A stretch of DNA of 64,000 nucleotides from Zoroaster sp. YZ-2022 (Eukaryota; Echinodermata; Asteroidea; Forcipulatida; Zoroasteridae): assembly GCA_029582265.1 (NCBI GenBank), contig CM055823.1:11101716-11165715 (forward strand). Direction: 5' to 3'. Positions 43,033 through 51,444 of this stretch are shown in pieces (position 1 is the first letter of the stretch; every line of letters begins with the position of its first letter). The position numbers and the translations under genes were made by a program. The notes beneath the pieces were generated by a model. The model did no database searches and had not been told where the DNA came from. It saw nothing but the letters and a program-made list of their open reading frames with translations.

Positions 43033-43461
43033 ATGGTGAGTGTAGCGATGATGATTGGAGGTGCGATAGTTAATGCATTAGCATTTACCGGTAGTAATTT
43101 TTTATTTAGTAATTTTCGAAATAACGACGCTGAACAAGAACGTAAAAGGCACGATTTAGCGTTAGAACAACTTTCGAAAGCCAGAGATGAATTTAGTAAA
43201 AAACGTTTAAAATATCTAGATTATTTAAACGAAAAAATACAAAAAGAATCGAGCGCCGTAAAAACGTTTAATAACATTGACGATGCGATGAATGAATACT
43301 ATAATATAAGTGGCGAACGAGTAAATTTACCTCAAAACTTTCTCGTTGAACCACAATTAGAAGATTTTTACGTTCCTAGCGAAGATCAAAAAACGCGAGA
43401 AATATTATTTATCGTAGTTGGTATGAGTATTGTGGGTTACGCGAGTTATAATTTATTTTAA
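43033..43461 (+). CDS. conserved Polinton membrane protein, 142 aa, copy 2
   Basis: Homologue of 13230-13673 with the same plan: hydrophobic start MVSVAMMIGGAIVNALAF, coiled coil ERKRHDLALEQLSKARDEF, DFYVPSEDQK, and a C-terminal transmembrane helix. The ATG at 43033 is chosen over an upstream in-frame ATG at 42916, which lies inside the divergent capsid gene. The C-terminal lysine tail of copy 1 is missing. Intact. Confidence 0.8.
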   Translation: MVSVAMMIGGAIVNALAFTGSNFLFSNFRNNDAEQERKRHDLALEQLSKARDEFSKKRLKYLDYLNEKIQKESSAVKTFNNIDDAMNEYYNISGERVNLPQNFLVEPQLEDFYVPSEDQKTREILFIVVGMSIVGYASYNLF

Positions 43462-43484
43462 AAAAGATAAAAAGTAATTATAAA

Positions 43485-44756
43485 ATGGCGGGAGGACGCG
43501 ATCTTTATGAGGCAGATCCGTTATTACAAAATCTTGATGATGTAGATGTTGATGACATGTTTGATAATGAAGATGAAGATGAATTTGAATCAGCAAAAAT
43601 AAACGAGCAAGTTGCTGAAACGTCTTTTAGTATACCGCCTTTATCTCAAAAAGATAGAGCACTTAGAGTTACAGTCGATGATTTTTATGCGAGTATAGGT
43701 CATGAAAACGCTATAAAAGACTATAATAGATTTGAAGAAATATTTAATGAAAAAGAAAAAAAAAGTTTACTCTATTTTAGAAGAGGTAATAAATTAACAC
43801 GACTAATGGGGAAAAGGGTACTTTTTTATAAAGTAACCGATGTACTTTTAAAAGATTTATTATCATTTGGAGAAACTAAAAAGCTATAGTAAATGTTATA
43901 GCTGAAAAACCGATAGTTGAGCAAACAAGTAGTGGTAGAAAGTTACCCCCTACACCGATGCAACGCGTAGAAAAATCAGTACAAATACAAGAAGCTATCG
44001 AAATGGTGGTAATAACTCTTTCGAGAGATCAAGATGCTCAAACGGAATTAAATATAGAATGGCGAGAAGTGTTAGCGCTCGACAACATCATGACTACGAA
44101 TCGAGGCGAACAATTAAATCTTTTAACAAAATTAAAAATAGTCAATCAAAAAATCGATGATAATCAAGAATTAATTTCTGACGCTGAAAAAAGAGGATTC
44201 GATGTTGATGAAAAGTATAAACGTGAGTTGAGTAAACTAAAAGATGAAAAAGAAGTTTTGATTGAACAAATTGATGCGCATGATTATATTCTTCGTAGTC
44301 AAATTAATAGAATTAAAGAAACGTTTCAAAAAATGTTAGAAAGAGACGTTACGTTGGGTGATAAAATTAAAACTTTATTTAGAGAACAAGGTATAACGAT
44401 CGTTAGTATATTAACGGCTTTTAGTATGGTAATTGCTTTTATAGTTAAATCGATTAGTAATGCCGCGAGTTCAGTTTTACCTGCACCAAAACCCGCGCCT
44501 ACCCCTACATGCACCTACACCAGATAGCGGCGGAGTAAAAGAGTGGATACAAAAAACATTAAAAAATCTAGCGAATGTATTATCTAAACTGGGAGCGAAA
44601 GCTTTAGCCGCTTTACCCGCTATTATAGGTAGTATAATAAGTTGGTTATTTAAAACGGCTTCTAACGTAGTTACGTGGGCGGCGGAACATTTATGGCTAG
44701 CTTTAACTGGAGTTGGTGTATTAGTTTTAACTTATACGCAGAAAACGTTACGGTAA
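43485..44756 (+). pseudogene. coiled-coil membrane protein, copy 2, two frame changes
   Basis: ATG 43485, preceded by GTAATTATAAA. Acidic N terminus, then a frame change at about 43880, a long coiled coil (43958-44400), a LFREQGITIVSILTAFSM membrane block, a proline-rich linker with one extra T near 44507, and a distal part with GGVKEWIQK, ALPAIIGSIISWLF and WAAEHLWLAL. Same module order as 11642-13222. Its last 9 bp overlap the convergent gene's end. A virion or membrane role is likely; unnamed in related elements. Confidence 0.75.
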
Positions 44757-46171
44757 AAATAATTCGTAAATCGTAATACCGAGCGCAGTTAAAATCGCAA
44801 AACCAAGTATTAAAGAATTTTTTTCTTCTCTATGAGCTTTGCCAGCTGTTGCTTCGTCGCTAACACCCTCTACTTCTTGTGTAGAGAGAGATTCTTGCGT
44901 ATGCGCTATTGTAGAGGGAGTTGTTAAATCATTAGATTCTTTTACGTGTTTTGCGATTAATGGTATAGTGGTAGTGACGAAGAATCTAAAATAGGAGGAG
45001 CAGGGGCGAGTTCTGAATTTACTTTTAAATTTAAACCCAACAACTCTTCACTAGTTGCGATTAATAAATTATTGTTGTATCCCGAATAATTACCTATATT
45101 CGTAAATTCATATCACTCGGCATCATGTATAAATTTTCTCCAATAGCAAAATTTAATTGTGAACGAGCGTATTGTAAAACATCTTGATAATGTTGAATAG
45201 AAGATTGTAAATCAACCGGAGAATTTCTGCATTTACTATATTTATAAATGCACGCTGCGCGTCTAAACCGGTACCACCCGCTAAAAAAGAAGTTTTTGCT
45301 TGCGATTGAGCTCCTAAAATTGCGTAAACGTACGTTCTTATAGAATCGTTAATTCGTTCCGTACCTATATTTGTAAAACCTTGAGCTAACGCCGATAATA
45401 TAAATTTAGTCCACGCTGTTTTTACGCTATCAGATTGTAAAATGTAACCTACTCTAATGGTGCGTTCTTTACGATTATGTACACCATCATCAAAAGCCAT
45501 TCTTTTTTCACCCGCTTCAAAGTTTGAACCAAGATTGTTTAAAGGAATAGGGCTAGTGTTGGGATTTAAAATAGAATTGTCGTAGTTGTGCCCGGGTACG
45601 GGTTCGTATCCTCTTCTTCCGATTTGATGCCAATAATAAGCGGTACCTAATCCATCGCTGTATGCATCAACGCGTTGTTTCCAATTATTCGATGTTGATG
45701 TATGAAAGTCTTTACATGTTCTTTTATACGCGCTAACGTCTATATTGTTATTAAACGCGCTAAAATAATTTTCAAAAGATGAAGGGCAACTCATTTCTTC
45801 GAGTATACGACGAATTTGATAATAAACGTGAAACCTAAAAAACTACGAATCATTATGTTTGAATGATTTAAATGTTGATAACCCACGCCGCATCCCGTTG
45901 AACTACACCACGTTGTAAAATTTATTTGATTTTGATAAAAAATTAACGGATTATGATGCCAATCATTAACTACTTTTTGATTCCGAACCGCTGGTAGCTT
46001 GTAGTTGTTAAAAACATCATCAAAATGTGCAGTAAAAAACTCATTCTTGTTAACGTAAATGTTTATACTCGTTAAATCATTCGCGACGAAGCTAATTGGC
46101 GCGTTAAAATTTCCAGATGTTGGATATGCATATGTAATTTAATTACTCTTGAATGCTAATGGAAACGTCAT
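44748..46171 (-). pseudogene. tail-anchored structural protein, copy 2, several breaks
   Basis: The ATG at 46171 is followed by a stop after ten codons (near 46140). The next blocks (VVNDWHHNPL, CGVGY) are in frame until a six-T run near 45845; the frame 45794-45153 then carries GLGTAYYWHQ, NRKERTIRVGY, GTERINDSIRT and AGGTGLDAQ. Further changes lie near 45225 and 45110. The C terminus again has a hydrophobic anchor, but its linker is not the proline-rich one of copy 1. Diverges from 46206 across 34 bp. Confidence 0.72.
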
Positions 46172-46205
46172 TTTATATTTACTTTTTATAAATTTTATAT
46201 ATAAA

Positions 46206-46883
46206 ATGACGTTTCTTACCGTTGAATTAGAAATTGAAAAAAAAGGTGGAGAAATTCGATTATACAACGTTATCGATAATCGAAAAGGTAATCTCGCAAT
46301 GGCATTACTTAGCGCAAACATTTGGGTAGGATATTACAACGTGCGTAAAAAAGAAAGAATTACTTATCGTACAGAGGGTGAGAAAGATATCATCAAGTTT
46401 ATCGATCCGGGACTTTACAACATTAAAGAAATTATTAAAATTATTGTATTTGGAAAACCTTGGATATCGTTCACGATCGATTTAACAACGGGTGTTTTTT
46501 TGTTAAATTTAACTCAAGAAAACAAATCTGTTAAATTTTCATCCGGGTTAGCTAATTTACTCGGACTTCATAACGAATTTCTAACTACGGGAGAATATAC
46601 AAAAAAAATCGACGTACAACTTTTTAAAATTTTATATATTCATTGCGATCAAATTTCTACAACCGATAATTATTTTAACGGTAACCCTAGCACTCTTTTA
46701 AACTCTTTTCCCTTGCAAGAAAAACGATTTGGACAAAGTATGTATAATGAATATAACAATCCAACGTTTAAAAAATTACAACACGGTACTTTTAACGCGT
46801 TGAGTTTTCAAATTAAAGATTCAAAAGGTAGAGATATAAATAATCGTGGTTTTCCTATTATTTTAAATCTAGAAATTATATAA
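46206..46883 (+). CDS. penton-like minor capsid protein, copy 2
   Basis: 225 aa, intact. The ATG at 46206 matches the start of the copy at 10159; an upstream in-frame ATG lies in the divergent gene. Blocks: a beta-rich start, AMALLSANIWVGYYNVRKKERI, GLYNIKEI, a GLANLLGLHNEFL block, and a C-terminal HGTFNALSFQIKDSKG strand region. Length, all-beta pattern and place beside the capsid genes suggest the single-jelly-roll penton of Polintons; this is inference, not a motif match. Confidence 0.6.
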   Translation: MTFLTVELEIEKKGGEIRLYNVIDNRKGNLAMALLSANIWVGYYNVRKKERITYRTEGEKDIIKFIDPGLYNIKEIIKIIVFGKPWISFTIDLTTGVFLLNLTQENKSVKFSSGLANLLGLHNEFLTTGEYTKKIDVQLFKILYIHCDQISTTDNYFNGNPSTLLNSFPLQEKRFGQSMYNEYNNPTFKKLQHGTFNALSFQIKDSKGRDINNRGFPIILNLEII

Positions 46884-46887
46884 ATAA

Positions 46888-47377
46888 ATGGCGAGTATTT
46901 ATGGACCTGGTGGAATGAGCGGTATTGTTGTTGGAGATAATGAAATGTTACGAGCATCGTCTTGCTCAACCTATGAACATTTCGGATATTTAAATAGAGA
47001 TGAAATTTTACAAACTGTACCTTTTAATCGAAAAATACAACGTCGTACTCGGATGGTGGGCCGCGTCTAAACTACCCTTTTTCATGTTTAACGTAGAGCC
47101 ATCTTACTGCTCTCTTTTTGTACATTTTACAAAAATTAATATTTTTACTTCGTTTTCAACAACGCGTAATTATGAAGCAAACGTTTATTATATTCCTTCT
47201 CCAACGCTACAAAATGTTAAATTTTATTTTATAGATAATGAAATGTCGCATTTAAGATACGAAATGTGTTTTAAAATGCTTAGTATTCAAAAAGTTTTTG
47301 TAGTAGCAACCTTTTTCGGCGCGCTCGATTCTAAAATATGTTATAATATAAAAATTAAAAGTTTACCGTTAAATTAA
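46888..47377 (+). pseudogene. small virion-type protein, paralogue B, one frame change
   Basis: Starts MASIYGPGGMSGIVV, 4 bp after the previous stop. The frame changes at about 47025, after GYLNRDEILQ; the rest (from the EKYNVVLGW block to SLPLN) follows in the next frame. Counterpart of 8926-9420. The C-terminal CFK...FFGALD pattern is kept. Function unknown. Confidence 0.65.
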
Positions 47378-47399
47378 ATATTTATACTATAATAAATAA

Positions 47400-47885
47400 A
47401 TGGCGAGTATTTATGGACCTGGTTACGTAGACGAATATGTTTCGTCTAGTAGCGTCGTTGTTAATATTAATAGAGATAGTGAAATTTTTGAAAAAAGTGG
47501 TCATATCGAAAATGTTAAAAGAAGTGAACTATTTTATAAATATGAGGATATAATTCACTTTCTTTGGGAGGGGGTTTTAAGTACTCCACTCTTTATTACA
47601 CCTGTACCAATAACAGATTGTATAACTTATTTTAAAATAACTACTGATAATAATTCACAATCACGCATCACAAAACGTGTAGTTGATCCAGCAATAAATT
47701 CAAGTTTTTTCACAGAATTTAGTTTTTCTTTAGGAGAAAAACCAATTCTTATAAAATGTGGTATTTGCTTCAAAGTAGAACGTGGGGCCATTAATAGAAA
47801 AATATTCGCTCAATTTGTTTTTTTCGGCTCTTCAGATGTTGGAATCTGTTACGATATGAAAATTACTAATATTCCATTAAATTAA
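47400..47885 (+). CDS. small virion-type protein, paralogue A, copy 2
   Basis: 161 aa, intact. Starts MASIYGPGYVDEYVSSSS, preceded by TTTATACTATAATAAATAA. Matches 8380-8889 over the whole length, including FEKSGHI, TDNNSQ, the GICFKVE block and FFGSSDVGICYDMKI. The long serine tract of copy 1 is only four residues here. Together with 46888 it forms the same tandem pair as in Polinton 1. Function unknown, presumably virion-associated. Confidence 0.68.
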   Translation: MASIYGPGYVDEYVSSSSVVVNINRDSEIFEKSGHIENVKRSELFYKYEDIIHFLWEGVLSTPLFITPVPITDCITYFKITTDNNSQSRITKRVVDPAINSSFFTEFSFSLGEKPILIKCGICFKVERGAINRKIFAQFVFFGSSDVGICYDMKITNIPLN

Positions 47886-47910
47886 AATCTTTTATTATTA
47901 ATAGAAAACA

Positions 47911-48612
47911 ATGAGCGCGCCTATAGAATCAACGAATGTACTTTATTCAAATTTACCGTCTACGACGGATGACACTAAATCATTTCGTTTACAAAAAATC
48001 AATGATATTCAAAAAGAACTTTTAAAAGAAACGAACGTGAAGCTGTCTATAAAAAATATAATAAAATCATCAACGCTTGTAGTATCGTAGAAACTCTAGC
48101 TGAATTAGGTTGTATGGGGGCGGGAGCTATCGAATCGCGAGTATCGCCAGCGTTGTATCATCACCCGTAGGATTTGTTTTAGAAGGTTTAGCTTTAGGAT
48201 TGGGCGGTGCGGCGTTTGCTCTTAGATACGTAAAATTTAAATTTTCTAAAAAAGCTAAAAAACATAATGAAATACGAGTTTTAGCCGAATCTAAACTCAA
48301 CACCATCAACAGTCACGTTTCAAAAGCGATTGAAGACGATGTTATTACCCAAGAAGAATTTAGTTTAATCGCCTAAAGAGCAAAAAAAGTACTCTCTGCG
48401 ATGAGAGAAAATATCCGTAACAACTCGGTTAAAGAGACAGTTTTGCCAGTTAAAAAAGAAAATGTTAACGTAGATAAAGAAAAAAAAATACTTATAGAAA
48501 AACTTATGAATTTAAAATAAACTTTGCCGTAAATAAATCTTATTATTATAATCCTTCGCAAGTAGCAGATCGAGTAAAAGATAGACCTCCACCGTATAAT
48601 TTTAATTTTTAA
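47911..48612 (+). pseudogene. membrane protein with PPPY tail, copy 2, several breaks
   Basis: Starts MSAPIESTNVLYSNLP like the copy at 8354. Frame changes near 48030 and 48130 and a stop at 48374-48376 interrupt it. The hydrophobic segment (GFVLEGLALGLGGAAFALRY) is conserved. The 0 frame ends at 48520; one frame back the sequence continues to 48612 and ends DRPPPYNFNF. The switch lies at the same GAAAAA site as in copy 1. The tail-to-tail neighbour is the clamp gene, 24 bp away. Confidence 0.68.
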
Positions 48613-48636
48613 TTTATTCTTGCTAATAATACTTTT

Positions 48637-49587
48637 TTAATGAGTTTTTAGTGAACTTTCTTCATCGTCGTTTTCTAATAAACTTTCGTCTTTAATATAA
48701 ACGAAAAGCTTTCCTAAATTACCTACTGACGTAACAATTTTTAATGGTTTGTGTTCAACATGAGGAGCGTAAAACTGTATTTGTTTATCTAAAGATGAAA
48801 TTTTTAATAAAATACTAAATAAATCCGAAGCAAATGTAGCCGTATAAGTTGGTTTAACATCACGATCCAACCTGCCCAATTCTAAAGCTGCGCTGTAAAG
48901 ACTCGCATTATCGATACTAAAACTAATGTAATCTAAATTATACATGTTTAAATTAATTTTAGTGCTGACTCCTAACATTTTTTTAAGTTTAAAAAAATCT
49001 CTACTTTCAACTATATAAGGATATTTATAAGCGTCAGCTTGAAAGTTGTCTGACAACTCAATTAAATCTGTTTCAACTAATGTATAAATACTCACGCTGT
49101 CAATTTCTCGTTTGTTTTCGCCGCATGATCCAACGATGCAAGTTTCAATATAAATTCGTCCGTTTTTAACGTAAATTATCAAAGATACTTTTCGTTTTAT
49201 AGTACGAGTCATTCTTTGTAAATGGTTTAAATTAACCGTAAATTTTATTGGGTTTTCGCATTTAAATTCAATTTTTTTTTCTCGATTTAATACTATATCA
49301 ACGAGTATTCTTTCTGAGTTATCTATCTCCCTACAATAAAAACCATTGTAATCTACTTTAAAAGTAACCTTTGATTGAATAGCCAGTAAAATGTCTATTA
49401 AACTTTTAAACGTATAACCCATTTTAATTTTCAAATAAAAATCATAACCCGTTTCATCGACGATTGGTTTTGACATTTGTTTATTAAATGCATCATAATT
49501 TTTTAATTTTGTTTTATCAAATAAGATGTGTTGTTTAGGTATATTTTTTTCAACTGGCACTATTATTTTATATTCTGTTGTCGTCAT
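48637..49587 (-). CDS. PCNA-like DNA sliding clamp (Polinton 2 terminal gene)
   Basis: 316 aa, intact. Two similar halves follow the PCNA pattern. In the first: FKSLIDILLAIQSKVTF, a G-FYCREID-x-S block, LVDIVLN, F-x-C, and VNLNHLQRM. In the second: YIVESRDFFKLKKML, SIDNASLYSAALELG, and FASDLFSILLKISSLDKQI with a GNLGKLFVYI end, matching the C-domain of eukaryotic and viral PCNA. A clamp would hold the polymerase on DNA as a ring. The N-terminal 45 residues and the acidic C-terminal tail are extra. The ATG directly follows GTAATTGTAAAG. No counterpart exists in Polinton 1. Identification is by pattern, not by search. Confidence 0.7.
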   Translation of the reverse strand: MTTTEYKIIVPVEKNIPKQHILFDKTKLKNYDAFNKQMSKPIVDETGYDFYLKIKMGYTFKSLIDILLAIQSKVTFKVDYNGFYCREIDNSERILVDIVLNREKKIEFKCENPIKFTVNLNHLQRMTRTIKRKVSLIIYVKNGRIYIETCIVGSCGENKREIDSVSIYTLVETDLIELSDNFQADAYKYPYIVESRDFFKLKKMLGVSTKINLNMYNLDYISFSIDNASLYSAALELGRLDRDVKPTYTATFASDLFSILLKISSLDKQIQFYAPHVEHKPLKIVTSVGNLGKLFVYIKDESLLENDDEESSLKTH

Positions 49588-49600
49588 CTTTACAATTACT
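49588..49600 (-). promoter_or_regulatory. start-proximal motif GTAATTGTAAA before the clamp gene
   Basis: AGTAATTGTAAAG abuts the clamp ATG; same word as at 13674, 13223 and 43472. Confidence 0.45.
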
Positions 49601-49652
49601 CAACAAAATATTAAATCGATTTAGCTTTTCGTAACTCCTTCCCTCTCGTGAC

Positions 49653-49883
49653 CTCATCAAAAAATTAATGAGGTCATGACCTCGTTGTCGTCCTCCCTCC
49701 CTCAAATTCTTTTTATAACAACCACGCCCATTTTTAAGTAAGTGAGCTAGAACCCCCATCTAACTCATCAAAAAATTAATGAGGTCATGACCTCGTTGTC
49801 GTCCTCCCTCCCTCAATTTTTTTTTATAACAACCACGCCCATTTTTAAGTAAGTGAGCTAGAACCCCCATCTAACATACTACT
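49653..49883. repeat. right end of Polinton 2 with 111-bp tandem duplication
   Basis: 49653-49763 and 49764-49874 are almost identical; the second is followed by the terminus CATACTACT. Each unit has the palindrome AGGTCATGACCT (49671-49682, 49782-49793), two nuclear-receptor half-sites facing each other. The partner TIR is lost, so its full length is unknown. Confidence 0.8.
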
Positions 49884-50236
49884 AGGAGGTCGTCAAAGTC
49901 ATTGTACAGCCAAGCCTTTGAGAAGCCCAACCAGACCTGGGCTACCTAGTGACCTAATCTGTATTTTATGAGTCTTGTAACAATGCTGTACCAATACAGT
50001 ACCTGCCAATCAACATAACCTAGGATTCTGGAGGGCCTAGCCCAACCAAGTAGAGCTCAGTATAATGGCTGCAGATGTGAACAAGACAGCTGAGGTGTCA
50101 GTCAAGTCTGTGTTCATTAGTAAAGGGTTTTTTGGGCTCAGCTAGGGGATAAAATAGGCCAGTAGGCCAGGGCAAAGCCTGGGCCTGGCTGCAGGCTTCT
50201 TAAAAGCTTGGCTGTAGTATGACTTTGGCTCTCCTT
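49884..50236. mobile_element. MITE with TIR AGGAGG-x-GTCAAAGTCATGGTACAGCC
   Basis: The left end GGAGGTCGTCAAAGTCATTG...AAGCCTTTGAGAAGCC has its inverse at the right (GGCTTCTTAAAAGCTTGG...GACTTTGGCTCTCC). Another full copy is at 56749-57139 and a partial one at 52075-52195. Polinton 2 abuts its left tip, so it probably inserted into this MITE. Confidence 0.7.
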
Positions 50237-50858
50237 GCTTTGTATACATTTATTTGTATAACGGTGAGTGCCATTTTGTTGTGGTGGATACCAGGTGGTA
50301 CTCTGCTGTGTGATTGTGTTTCATGCATGTTTGACATTAGACTTGGTTCCAAGTCTGTGATCGTGGTTTTTAGTGTCTGCCTGAAGCCAATTGGCTCGGT
50401 TTTTCACTATTTTCTCGTGACTCAGAGATGACCGATTGAGCTCAAACTTCCATAGGTTTGTTATTTCATGCATATGGTGGATCACACAAAGTGTTAATAC
50501 TGACAGTGACAGCAACTGTTTTGTTGGGGATACATGTATCACTTACAGGCAATTGTTTGTAAATGGACCGAAAAATTCCACCCCAAAAATTGTATTTCTC
50601 TGCTGGAGGGCTACAATATGTACAAAGAAGAATAATGGTTTGATTCTCACTCTGTAGAAATATTTTTTATATTTGGAGTATAGGTTTGCGGTAGCAACAT
50701 GTTTCTTAGGAGTGGTAATAATTGTTAATCTGATCAGCTTTAGGAGAATGCTGCTCTAGGAACTGTAGCTACATGTAAGCGGAGAAGTCCGGCATTCTCC
50801 TGAAGACAATCGGAGTATACTGATGGAAACATTGAGTTTCTCACCGTCACTTCTTCTC
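50237..50858. other. no gene seen
   Basis: Non-coding DNA, possibly intron or upstream region of the CUB-domain gene. Frames are short. Confidence 0.4.
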
Positions 50859-51014
50859 AGAACCAGTAATTATTACAACTCCTTAGAAACCATTTACAGA
50901 ACCAGTAATTATTACAACTCCTTAGAAACCATTTACAGAACCAGTAATTATTACAACTCCTTAGAAACCATTTACAGAACCAGTAATTATTACATCTCCT
51001 TGGAAACCATTTAC
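50859..51014. repeat. 39-bp minisatellite, four copies
   Basis: Unit AGAACCAGTAATTATTAC... plus AACTCCTTAGAAACCATTTAC, four near-perfect copies. Confidence 0.95.
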
Positions 51015-51123
51015 ATGGTGCTACAGCAAACCTACTCCTAATATTGATTTAATTTTGCCCTAGACTGACATGTGTATAGCACTGTATGCTCGGTGCTTTG
51101 AGTGTCTGTGAAAAAACTTCACA

Positions 51124-51194
51124 GGCGACTCGGGCAGGATTTGAACCCACGACCTCCTGCAGATGGCTTAACCTCTTGACCACCGAGCTTGCCC
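51124..51194 (-). mobile_element. tRNA-like sequence (SINE head or tRNA pseudogene)
   Basis: The minus strand reads GGCAAGCTCGGTGGTCAAGAGG ... GGTTCAAATCC...GCC, with A- and B-box-like words in about 71 nt. The anticodon stem does not pair well, so it is not called as a working tRNA. Confidence 0.5.
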
Positions 51195-51269
51195 AATGAC
51201 GATTGGCTGGCTGTATTTCCACCATACAAATCTTCAATTCCTGCATGATTTGTTTTATATTCTGTACAG

Positions 51270-51444
51270 ATTATGGATCATGTATCATCCAATCCCATTA
51301 TCGAAGTATCTGGTCAAATCTACCCTTTCTCCTGGACGTCAACCTCCAATGAGCTTCTCCTATGGTATTGCACCAGTCTGCCGTATCGCTCTTATCTGTA
51401 CTATGAGGCTAACTTTAGGACATCAGTGAGCCCCAAACCTGCAA
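51270..51444 (+). CDS. CUB-like exon of a host gene
   Basis: Exon between a TTCTGTACAG acceptor and GTATGT donor, open in one frame: SGQIYPFSWTSTSNELLLWY...YLYYEANFRTS. The order G-x-x-P, S-x-x-N-x-L-x-L and Y-EA-F resembles the C-terminal half of a CUB domain. Its end phase does not fit the next exon found (53959), so an exon in the 2.5-kb gap may be missing or a base may be wrong. Confidence 0.5.

Larger units (their letters stand above)
33993..49883. mobile_element. Polinton/Maverick element, copy 2 (left end lost)
   Basis: Gene order from right to left repeats Polinton 1 from the terminal gene to the gene upstream of integrase. The right terminus CATACTACT at 49875-49883 matches that of Polinton 1. 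The left part (integrase, polymerase, other TIR) is missing: homology stops near 33993, where duplicated host DNA begins. Without the nested insertion at 34736-40514 about 10.1 kb remain. ATPase, penton-like, 142-aa membrane, paralogue A and clamp genes are intact; others carry frame changes. Confidence 0.92.
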
